Of a stretch of 64,000 nt of DNA, positions 55,156 to 64,000 are shown piece by piece; the stretch's first letter is position 1; every line of letters begins with the position of its first letter. The stretch is from assembly GCA_011109175.1 (NCBI GenBank), contig RDEW01000027.1:333772-397771 (forward strand), read 5' to 3'. The stretch is from Dicyema japonicum (Eukaryota > Dicyemida > Rhombozoa > Dicyemidae). A model generated the notes under the pieces. That model did not search any database. It was not told the DNA's origin and saw only the letters and a list, made by a program, of their open reading frames with translations. The position numbers and the translations under genes are program-made.

Positions 55156-57565
55156 ATGGAGGTAGATGATGACGTGGAGTGTTATCTTAATGATTATATT
55201 GGATCTTTTTTGCCGACAAAGGAGGAAATCAACGATATCAAGAATCATTTAAACAATGAAATCAGGACAATAAATGTTCATTTTTTAATTATTTTCATAG
55301 CGTGATTTTGATTCCTCTTCTGATCTCCCGTTTGCTTATCTAAGTATACAGGAAGAACTAAAAATTCTCAAAACCCGTTTTTTGTGCTTAAAAAATAAAA
55401 AATCTGAACTTTTGACTGAATTTTCTAATTTTAGGAATTCCAATATGATAAAAGAGATAAATTCTCAAGCAAATGTGCAAGCACGTGCTTTACTGGAAGC
55501 GACGTTTTATTTTTATACACAAAAAATATCAAAATTATCGTATTTTATAATATTTCTATTTAAGAAATCAAATACAAGATAATCTGAACCGCGAAAATAT
55601 GTCCACGTGCGTTTCCTCGTTGGCTCAAATAGCTGCGCTTTACATTGAATTAAAGGACTCAAAATGCTCAGAATTAGTCGACTTTTGCAGACAAACAGTT
55701 CTTTACTGGCAAGATATGCTCTACCAGAATTTATCAAAGTAAATTTAAATTTAAGCTTAGTGAGTTGATGTGCATGATCTCTGCCGCCTTCCCCATTTTA
55801 TCCGTTAACCAGTCTCAAGGTGAGTTTCTTTGCGAAGATAATCGGCTGGTGATTCTCTTCGATTATTTTGACATACTTGAGTTGTTTTGAATCCCTTATT
55901 AAGGAAACACTTGATTGACCACGTGGGCTTTTCACGGTCGAGTGATCGGTATGTTTCTTTGATCTCTGTTACCTTGGCCGAATCTTTCATTAAGAGATTC
56001 CGCTTTCACTTTCAGCGGAATACCAAAACAAACTCACTCGCAAAGCCTGAGTGGTACCTCCAGCAAGTTCTAATGTGGATCTCTTCTAATATTGACTTCT
56101 TCTCAGTGACCCTTCGGCCTCTGATTCCTTCCAAATATAATATGTCCTTGGAAGTTTGTTTGGAAGTTTACTTTAGAAAGAATTTATTTGTCTATTGTTG
56201 GAGGCTGTGGTAGAGAAGATATCACAGGATTTGCCATCTTTTATTGATGAGGAGTATCTACTACTACATTTTATTGACGAGGTTCTATCATTTCAGAGAG
56301 GCTTACTGAGACTGAGTTGTGTCGATTCTGTTTCTATATTGATGGAATATTTATACAAAAATGACGAATTTTGTGAGAATTGGATTAGAATTGAGAACTA
56401 CAGTAATATGTTTGTTGTAACATTCCAGATGCTCTTTCAAATGCGAGAAATATAACTAAACGGTTAAACTCGGGGACTGAAGAAAAGGATGTAGTCAATG
56501 ACGTCATTTGTCTTGTTAATTCCGTTAAAGGTTTTTTTGTTGGAATTTTTGTAGATAGAATGATTCTGGTTGGTGATTTGAGGCTAAAGGGAGAATTGTT
56601 TGATGTCATTACTAAAATATTTGAGTTTCTTGTTGGTGAAGTCACAAAGTCACTATCTAATGTCCTTTATATTGAGAGTCTGTTTATTAACGCAAACATA
56701 ATCGGGGATATTTCCGCGTTGATGAACGAATGGAACATGAATATGGTTTTTATTGTTTTAATGGGAAGAATTTTTACGAAATTTACTATTTGAGGTCTGC
56801 TCACCGCTTTGAGACTATCAGTGAGCTGCTTGGACAGGCAACCGATGATTTGTACAGCTCTGGACCCTTCGACGACTTACTCAAGGATTACGATGAGTGT
56901 TCTGAGGGAACCCTTATGAGGGCTGTTTCGCAGATACAACACCAACTCGATAAAACATGTTGTGTCTGGCTGGCTGAAAAGTCAGTTTGTTACCCAAATA
57001 ATTTAGTTGGTCGACAAATAAGGAAACTGATAGTTTGAGTGAGGGAGCAGTGCAGACATACACGTGTGTTGAATCCGCCTTGAAGACTGCGAATCAAATC
57101 CTTTCTGAGGGGAATTTTTGGTCCTTTGTGAGACTTTTGGCTTGTATGATGGATAAATGGATTTATGAGAAGGTGGTTAGTGGAATATTACTTCTTAGAT
57201 TTTAAAACATACTCGGTTTAGTATTGCTGGAGCTAAACGAATGAACCACGAGGTCTTCGATGTTCTCGTTGGTGAATTATTTGATCAATATAAATCTCGA
57301 TATTTGGATCTTCAACAGGAATACTTTGTTTTGTGATATTTGTTGTTATTTTTGTAGTTGCACTGAAACATTCATTTTGTTAATGATTGATGGACTCACT
57401 GCTGAGATTGTGACTAAATTGATAATTTTATGTGAAATTGGGAAATCTTATAAAAAGCCCACACAGAAAGACTTTGATGATTTGAACTTGCTGCTGAAGG
57501 AATTGAAAATAAAAGTGCTTAAGCCGATTGAAACTTACCATATACTCAAAATACGTGATAATTGA
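55156..57565 (+). CDS. RINT1: RINT1-like Dsl1/NRZ tethering factor
   Basis: RINT1 (Tip20 homologue) is part of the NRZ/Dsl1 complex that tethers Golgi-derived vesicles at the ER. The start ATG (55156) opens an acidic N-terminus followed, after a 25-nt intron, by coiled coil ('SIQEELKILKTRFLCLKNKK'). 'EWYLQQVLMWISSNIDFF' and 'IDEEYLLLHFIDEVLSFQRG' (56240) match human RINT1 'LLADDGALFAHTVDEVLLFDRE'. Later segments 'NWIRIENY', 'GDLRLKGELFDVITK' and 'SALMNEWNMNMVFIV' correspond to 'RWLTVERKFAL', 'LQKDLVDDFRIRL' and 'STVLADWADNVFFLQL'. 'FETISELLGQATDDLYSSGP' precedes the C-terminal helices. The last exon, with 'KPTQKDFDDLNLLLKELKIK', ends at 57565. About 700 residues. Most introns look 20-30 nt long, but not every join was resolved. 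Confidence 0.75.
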
Positions 57566-58489
57566 TTAATATTTTATTTTTGTTGAAATATTGATGTATT
57601 TATGATTTTTTGAAAACTCGTACTGATCGAGTGTCGTTACCATTAGTAACTAACGTGAGGGTTAGTGGTCTGCTTTAATGACTCTTCGATGTTTCTATAA
57701 CGACCGGTTCAAAAATAAGCTGTTCACCCAGACTTTCGTATTACTTTTTTTTAATGGATTTCGGCTTTCTGAAGCTGATTCGGATGATTTGCAAGTTGGA
57801 AGGGAAGAAGTCGTTCACAGAGGTAAAGTATTTTCCACGTAAAAGAGTCTTCCCTCTGGTATTTTGTTTCCGGTATCTAGTCGATTCCAACGGTCTTAGA
57901 TCTTCCATCGCCTTTCTTTTTTCGACAATCTGTCGGCAGAAGAGTTTTAAAGTCTTTCAATATCAACCATCTTCCACATCTACACTTGCGGATCATGCAA
58001 ACATTGAGCACCGAACCGGAGATAGATTTGTATTTGCGTTGAGTCGTTATCTAAAAGAGTTTGAGTGATGCGCAAGGAAGAGATCTGAGCAGACACCTCT
58101 TTCATTTTTAGATGAGGATTCTAAGCATTCCTGCCGATGTTGAATTAATTTCGGTTTAATTATATTAAGGTATTGGTACAAAAAGATTGTCCTAGGTGCT
58201 GTTTTTCCAAGTTTTTGGGTCCCAAGGTTGTCACCTATCTATGGGAGCGTCGTTCAAGCGTCCGTTAAGACTTCTATGTTCTTGTTAACCATCGTTTTCT
58301 TGAGAGATCGATGGTAAGTAAATAAGTAACCAACAAGAGTTCTCGTACTTCGAATCCTATTCACAACTCGAGAAATATTTGAAGAGAACGCGTTTTAGCT
58401 ATTGAGGCTGAAAGACTGGGATTCCTATGCATGGGTAACTTTTTTTATCAAATAGGTTTCCATCTTTGATCTGAGATTCAGTGACGACT
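57566..58489. other. Intergenic or degraded repeat; no supported gene
   Basis: A 104-residue plus-strand frame (57754-58068) reads protein-like but matches no family I can name. It may be a degraded part of the retroelement that follows. Confidence 0.3.
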
Positions 58490-59060
58490 TCTATCATTTG
58501 ATGTTTACTTCTATTAAAACTGAACAACGTTCTTTACAGTTTCTTGAGGATGTAACAGCTTGAATCGATAATATCTTTTTCCGTTCTGCTGTTGAACGTC
58601 TCGCAAATTTCAAAATCGATGACCAAGGCTTTTGATTGTGGAAGATTCATGATCAATGTCTTCTCGATAATAAGTATTTGGACTCACTTTGACTATGTTA
58701 CAGTCCGCATCGGGATTTCCATAAGACCGAGATTAAAAATATACCAAGCACATCATTACGATGAAGTGGAACTGTCGATACCTATGGAGACCATGCTCTT
58801 TCTTAGTGAAGAAATGTAAGGAGATTCCCGAGACGTAATTCACTAAATGATGTCATTAAATGTGCATTGGAGGTTGTTGAATATTTCCGCTTGCTTGGAC
58901 AGGAGACGGAAAACTGCTTGATGGAATAAAACTATTTCTGTTAGAGGAGGGGAAGCCACTAGTATTGAACGCCACATGTATCAAATCCCTATCTCCTAAT
59001 AACATCATTGGGAGTGCAGTAAAGGCACTATTCGCTGCAGTAAAGGTGAAAAGGCTAAAG
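58490..59060 (+). pseudogene. RT family I fragment, degraded
   Basis: Across several frames the plus strand encodes 'SAVERLANFKIDDQGF', 'DTYGDHALS' and 'RRNSLNDVIKCALEVVEYF'. The last two match the 'DxxGDHxLSC' and 'RHxxLNDxIxRAL' blocks of the family. Stops and shifts are frequent. Confidence 0.5.
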
Positions 59061-59269
59061 AGAAAAAATACAAAAAGCTCCTTCATCAGTTCATGTTTTT
59101 GCAGTTTCTATCAAGACAACTTGAGCAATAAGAAAAAAGTTTTTGTCTTTCCTCAAGAAACTGGATGTCCGCCCACATTCAAGAGCTGCGACGTTTGCGA
59201 AATCCAGTTGGCTCCTCCAGCTGATTCCGATAACTCCCATGAAAGGCAACACCGTGTCAAACAATTAGA

Positions 59270-59505
59270 AATTAATTGGTTATATTCTGAGTTTTGTTTG
59301 TTAGTTAATTCCACTCCCGAATTTCCCATAAACATATGAATACTTAGGGTTGCGCTTAGTCATACCCCCTTTATCCTTTTGTATACCTTTTCCCATCCAT
59401 CTTTACTCCTTACTATTCTTTCTACTTTTTTCTTCCGTCAAACTTTCCTCCTTGCATGTTTCCGCATGTCATCGAGGTCGTAGCTTTCGTCTGATGACAT
59501 CAGAT
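59270..59505 (+). repeat. Repeat family G
   Basis: Same unit as at 33915: 'ttagttaattccactcccga', 'aaacatatgaatacttaggg', 'ctttactccttactattctt' and 'tccttgcatgtttccgcatg'. Just after it, near 59515, is a B-box-like 'gtgggttcgaatcc' without a tRNA fold. Confidence 0.5.
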
Positions 59506-59639
59506 CTGACAGCCGTGGGTTCGAATCCAAAGAAGGACTTTTCAACGAAGGTAAATTCTAGTAAAGATCATAAAGTGAGGCCACGAGTCTTTCTGGCACG
59601 ACATAGTTGAAAAGGATCTTCCTGTATTTCTCTCTGGCC

Positions 59640-59850
59640 AACTCCACTGATGAAGATTACCATTATGAAAACTCTTCCGCCGAAGAATTAAGTGATGTCC
59701 GCGAAGGTAGGACGTAGATGGAAATGAAAGAGGGCGGACCTACTTCTCCACCTCTATTCTAAAGCTTTAGTGGACTATAAGAAAATGGATTTGGTCAACG
59801 CAAGCAGACGTTCTCCTTGGGTTCCTTCCTTGGATTAATTAGTTTTACTA
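59640..59850 (+). repeat. Repeat family K (SINE A-like tail)
   Basis: 'gaagattaccattatgaaaa', 'tggacta', 'gaaaatggatttggtcaacg' and 'gggttccttccttggattaa' recur at 62270-62510 in the same order. The 3' part 'ggattaattagttttactat' is shared with SINE family A ('gattagctatgataactatt'). Confidence 0.55.
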
Positions 59851-60079
59851 TTGGAAAAAAAGATAGAGGAGAAAGGAGTTGGCTCATTGAGCGCATTTCC
59901 CTGCAGATCGTCCAAATGCGTTCTCGATTCTGAGAGCATCCAAGTTGTTAATTGTTATTTTTTATAAATATTTATTTTGAATTATAAAAAAATTATTAAT
60001 TAAAATTGATAATCATAAAAACGTAGGATTTAAGGGTGTACCTGAAAAGTAAAATACCCTCAGTTTATTTAACCAACCT

Positions 60080-60405
60080 TCAGAGCCGCGTGGCGCCATG
60101 TGGTGCTGCGTGGTTAGTTGGTTAAAGTTTTCTGCTTGCTTGTCTGTTCCTTTTCTCTTTTCCTATTAGAGTGGCGTCATGTGATCCACCTGTCTAGGTG
60201 CCGCCCAGTGCCAGGCCGACACGAAAAAGGATCATTTGCTCTCCCCCACTCCACTGGAGGGGTTTCCACAACTGCATGTAATGGACGTCTTACCTTTTTG
60301 CTGATTCCGGATGGACTCTTTGTAGAAGTGGAAACTGGATACACTTAATTAGTTGTTTACTTTAACTTCTTTCTCGGTGTATCCGGGGTTAATAAAATAC
60401 CCAAC
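60080..60405 (+). repeat. Repeat family C, sense copy
   Basis: The fullest copy: starts with 'ggtgctgcgtggttagttgg', then 'cttttcctattagagtggcg', 'ctccactggaggggtttcca' and 'ggtgtatccggggttaataa'. About 260 bp align with 2875-3140. The tRNA-like opening 'gcgtggttagttggtt' hints at a Pol III promoter. Confidence 0.6.
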
Positions 60406-60488
60406 AGCATAATTAGCCGTCCTATATAAATTGACTTGTCGTCATCAATAAATAACTCAATTATACAGCGATTTCTCAAACCTCATCA

Positions 60489-62128
60489 ATGTATGCTTGC
60501 ACTCTGCTCGGAATGTATAACTTTTGTGCGGACATGACTGACAGAGTTAGCCTCGGCACATCTATTCTTCTATGGTATCGGAAATGTCCGCAAGTCCTAG
60601 GTATTCTAATAATCATCATAAGCTAGAATATCACGAAAGTGTTTGCAAGATGGCGTACAAGCAAAGATCTACTCCACCCGAAACGTCCAGATTGAAGACC
60701 AGCTTCAGACCAGTCTTAGATTTAAGAAAGGGCAATTTGGTAGATCCTAGAAAAGAATCGTTGGCAAAAAATTCCATTTTGAAAATTCTGGGAGTCATCC
60801 TTCCAATTTTGATTGTAGCAGTGCTAGTTTTTGTTTTTTATCGAAAATTATTCCTGAAAAAGGTTAGCGAAGACGCAAATGGCAACACATGCTAAATATA
60901 CTTATAATCAATTTACAGCGACATATTCTAGTATGCAGTATATTCTAAGGCATTGCTGCCAGGTCTCATTTTTCGAAGATCACATTATTTTTAGAATTTT
61001 CTCACTAAAAAAAGTAAAAATCCTGAAGAAGGTTCAAAAACTGGAGCCTCGAAAGAGGACTACTCTGAACTGACTATTAAAAAATTATTGGAGACCAAAA
61101 CTATCCATCTGGAGATGACCACCGCGATAGCAATTTTGGTCTTTGTCTTTAATCACTTACAGGAATGCATGGAAAGACTACTTAACAAAAAAAACGACGA
61201 CTTTGAAATCATCCAACATCAAAGTCGTCCCGAAAATCTCTCTGTAGCCTTAACTACTGAGAATCTTCGAAAAAACAAGGATTCCCGCTTCGTTCCATGT
61301 ATTAGCAAAATTATCACTCCAGATGATTCCTCACGGTTTGTGCTCACTCAGTCCTCTCAAAACTATATTAATGCCAGCGTAATTGTAAGTTTCCCTCCAA
61401 TTCCTCTAGAAAGATTACTTTGTGAAGAATTTATCCTACATAATCACTCAAATCCCCTTTTCTGAAGAAACTACGGTCGACTTTTGGCAGGTTTTAGTCT
61501 CGAATAAGCGATTAGATGGTTTGGGAGGCGAAAAGTGGAATCGTTGTGTTTTTTCTTCAGCCTAAGGAGTTTGGAGACGTGATCTCTGACATCTGGCCTT
61601 TGTTGAATCTCAAAAATGATCGTTTTGAAGTTATTTAATCATTTCCATAGCTTAGGTCGACATCCTTTCTGTAAACAACTCCCACGGCTTATTCAGAGTG
61701 AATACCCTATATATACGGGAAAAGAGTACGACTAAAACTCGAATAATTATTAATTTCTGTTTTTTGAACTTCAATGAGGCGGGATTACCTGAGTTTCTGG
61801 AAGAATTTTTAATTTTTAGACGGTAAGTTGACTGATTAAAATTAAGGCTAATCGAAGAGTCCTACGAGTCCTCACCAAGCACGATGATCGTCGGCTGTTC
61901 AAACGGAGGAGGAAAAAGTGGGCTGTTTGTTCTTGTTGATTTAACCCTTAAACGAATATGTGCTAATTCTAAGCAAATTGATCTCAGGGGAGCCTTGGAG
62001 TTCTTGCAGGAGCACAGAACGGTATCCTAGAAAATAATGTGTGTTGATTTGGAGTATTATAGGAACAATATTTTTTTGTTGTTTCTGCAATCGCTGAAGA
62101 AGTGAAGGCGATTTTAAAGTCACATTAA
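60489..62128 (+). CDS. Membrane-anchored tyrosine phosphatase-like protein, probably inactive
   Basis: One transmembrane helix ('ILGVILPILIVAVLVFVFY', about residue 95) is followed by a PTP domain. The start ATG 60489 and a 26-nt intron (60575-60600) are my best choice; no signal peptide is evident. Domain pieces are joined by introns of 21-26 nt: 'NLRKNKDSRFVPC', 'NYINASVIKDYFVKNLSYII', 'TQIPFSEETTVDFWQMVWEA', 'DIWPLLNLKNDRFE', 'RIIINFCFLNFNEAGLPEFL' and 'MIVGCSNGGGKSGLFVLVDL', ending 'EQYFFVVSAIAEEVKAILKS'. The substrate loops are changed: the WPD loop reads FNE, and the P-loop HC-x5-R reads GC-x5-K. The cysteine remains, but the general acid and phosphate-binding arginine do not, as in pseudophosphatase domains of receptor PTPs. 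The last join (62030-62080) is ambiguous: a 41-nt intron, or a shorter alternative, is needed to avoid TAG at 62028. Confidence 0.8.
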
Positions 62129-62269
62129 ATTGATAGTTTATTTCAACTCAAAAATTATTATTATTTAATAGAAATTAACTGTTTTTAAAACATCCAATTT
62201 TGGATAAATTTTAATTAAATTTAATCCATAAATGGAATTTAAATAAAAATAGAAATTAATCCAATCCCT

Positions 62270-62510
62270 GACTAAATCCTCTGGTGAAGATTATGAAAAC
62301 TAAGACGTGTGATGAAAATGGAAGAGGACGAATCTACTTTCTCACCTCTTTTCTGAAGCGGAAGCCTGTAATGGACTATTGGAGGATGGATTTGGTCGGC
62401 ACATGCTGACGATCTTCCTCGGGTTCCTTCCTTGGATTAATTAGCTATGACTATTTGTTCTGTGCTTACCAAAGATTGTAAGCCTGCGGTTAATAGATAT
62501 ATAAGTTAGA
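62270..62510 (+). repeat. Repeat family K
   Basis: Second copy of the unit at 59640: 'ctggtgaagattatgaaaac', 'gtaatggactattggaggat', 'ggatttggtcggcacatgct' and 'gggttccttccttggattaa', with tail 'ttagctatgactatttgttc'. Confidence 0.55.
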
Positions 62511-62544
62511 TACTTCGAAAAACCTAATTTATTTATTCTGTTGA

Positions 62545-62760
62545 CATAACATCAAACCGGACCGACTCCTCTGGTGGCCTTTATGTGACTGGACTCAAGA
62601 ATGCGGCCCCGTAAATTCAATCAACCGCCCAGTACAATCATGCGCGGAACGAGTGAGGAACACCGGACCAAGATGAGGCATCTAATAGGGATTACGTTAT
62701 AATTAGTTTGGAGCAACTGTGGTCTTGGGGTGTTAAATAATAATTCCTCCTGTGCTCTAA
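62545..62760 (+). repeat. LINE family D 3' end, sense copy
   Basis: 'aaaccggaccgactcctctg', 'aatcaaccgcccagtacaat', 'gaggaacaccggaccaagat' and 'cttggggtgttaaataataa' match the copy at 32680-32975. Confidence 0.65.
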
Positions 62761-63289
62761 CATTGAAAATTTATGATGTACTAACCTTCCAAACACCTTA
62801 TTCTATAAATCCTTCTCAATACTTTGAAAACTCCCCAAAATATTAACTGACCTCATTACCAAAAATAAAAGCACTACAAAATTCCCTTTCTTGTTGGAAT
62901 CGGTTTTCTTTTGTCGCCTGGGATCATCGAGGAAATTCCCTTTTTCTTTAACCAAGTGATCTTGAAGCAATAAAATTAAAAAATCAATAATTTCGAAAAT
63001 CAAAGTTAATTTAAAAATCGATTATATAATTCAAATTTTTTGGTATTCTCAAGGTTTTATAGGTTCTCCGTTTTTTTCGCCCTCAGTTCTCTTGGCACGT
63101 CATCGAACTGAGTTGTTAACTCCACCAGGTGATTGGTTGCTGTAACCAAATCCTCCTAGATAGTGGATGCTCCTATTTATTCTCAACCAGCATGCTCTCT
63201 AATGTCTTCTTGATGAAGACGGATTGAATGTACGTTCTAGTTGGTGTTTCAATAGTGATAGCTCCCAAGTGAGATTTATAAGACTTAAA
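62761..63289. other. Intergenic, nothing recognised
   Basis: A 66-residue minus-strand frame (62803-63003) has no motif. Confidence 0.3.
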
Positions 63290-63535
63290 AAAGACACCGT
63301 CCCATGTTAAAACAATACAGAGAGCAATGAAAACCGGCTGTCCGCTTTCACTCTCTATATCTGACTATCTAGAAAATGCGGGAATCTATGGAGAATGAGA
63401 CAGTCCCCGTTTCTACCAATTCTGTTGGATCTTCGAGGACCCTGAACGAGAGCCAGAACCCGGAAAACCGGGATCACTTAGTTAGTAGTTAACTTTTAAT
63501 TTTTCTAATCCGGTGATCTTGGGGTAAAGAAAACA
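63290..63535 (+). repeat. Repeat family B2-like, sense copy
   Basis: Ends with 'gggatcacttagttagtagt', 'aatttttctaatccggtgat' and 'cttggggtaaag', as in 17005-17215. The upstream part is more diverged. Confidence 0.5.
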
Positions 63536-63744
63536 ATAGGGATGACCTTAACTCGAGCAATAAAGTAGCTTGAGTTCTCCGGTCAATAAGTCATATTTAT
63601 GCAACTTCTCTACTTCACTGCGCTTTAATAACCCTTGAGAAGTAATTCCAATCTTGATGATTACAACTTCACCTTATCATAGACAAAAATATCAGGTTTA
63701 CTGAATTTAACCTGCATAAAAAACACAGTCCTTCCCGCTAGGAG

Positions 63745-64000
63745 TAGGTAAATGTTATCATTACTTAAACCCCCTTAGGCAGAACTCACATTTATTTTAA
63801 AAAGCAAGAACAGTAGTGTTAATTAATCCAAGACATTGTGTTCTTGACTGTCGTTCTTCTGCACTGTTGAGACACTGATGACGACGTCACTTGTCAACCC
63901 CAAAGTAGATGTGTTGAACCTTCAACCGAATGGACAGCAGCGAGATTCGAACCGGGGACCTCATGATTTTGGTTTGGAACTTATACACTGAGGCATTATG
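63745..64000 (-). repeat. SINE family A, antisense copy with full tRNA-like head
   Basis: The most complete head in the window, running into the window end. On the minus strand: a start resembling a tRNA ('ATAATGCCTCAGTGTATAAG'), then 'CCCCGGTTCGAATCTCGCTG' (perfect B box GGTTCGAATC), 'CATTCGGTTGAAGGTTCAAC', 'GACAAGTGACGTCGTCATCA' and the tail 'AAAATAAATGTGAGTTCTGC'. The copy may continue beyond 64000. Confidence 0.7.

Noticed and set aside
59505-59560. tRNA candidate with 'GTGGGTTCGAATCC'
   Set aside because: A B box alone; no acceptor, D or anticodon stem can be formed around it.

Overview
This is an AT-rich piece of an animal nuclear genome. About fifteen protein-coding genes with clear animal orthologues lie among many degraded retrotransposons and SINEs, plus two tRNA genes. 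The genes are cut by extremely short introns. Nearly every intron I could place by matching exons to conserved proteins is 20-30 nt long, with GT...AG ends. Animal genes of ciliated cells (radial spoke head, calcyphosine-like) combined with introns of about 25 nt point to a dicyemid mesozoan, the animal group known for introns averaging about 26 nt. That identification is inference. I see no bacterial, viral or CRISPR features.

Layout. 0-4 kb: transposon debris, a hAT pseudogene and tRNA-Arg(CCG). 4.4-5.0 kb: CCDC137-like gene. 5-11 kb: mostly repeat remnants. 11.8-13.9 kb: ACAD9-like acyl-CoA dehydrogenase (minus strand). 13.9-14.5 kb: a TIR DNA element. 15.4-16.1 kb: calcyphosine-like EF-hand gene. 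18.4-19.2 kb: TMEM38/TRIC-like channel. 20.2-20.9 kb: URI1. 21.7-24.2 kb: a LINE (minus) with a hAT fragment inside it. 24.4-25.0 kb: PTRHD1 and tRNA-Ala(CGC). 26.4-28.0 kb: MCM10. 28.9-31.7 kb: a nearly complete but broken LINE. 34.4-36.2 kb: radial spoke head RSPH4/6. 39.6-40.2 kb: KLF zinc-finger factor. 44.3-46.6 kb: UTP4 (minus). 48.2-48.8 kb: SIKE1/FGFR1OP2-like. 51.1-54.2 kb: Argonaute. 55.2-57.6 kb: RINT1. 60.5-62.1 kb: a membrane-anchored tyrosine phosphatase whose catalytic motifs are changed. The gaps hold at least two tRNA-like SINE families and the 3' ends of several LINE families.

The genes do not form one pathway. They cover ribosome biogenesis (CCDC137, UTP4), replication (MCM10), prefoldin/RNA polymerase assembly (URI1), ER-Golgi tethering (RINT1), cilia (RSPH4/6, CAPSL), mitochondria (ACAD9) and small-RNA silencing (AGO). 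Several conserved genes have one-base frame breaks, mostly next to homopolymer runs. These look more like base-calling length errors than true gene decay.
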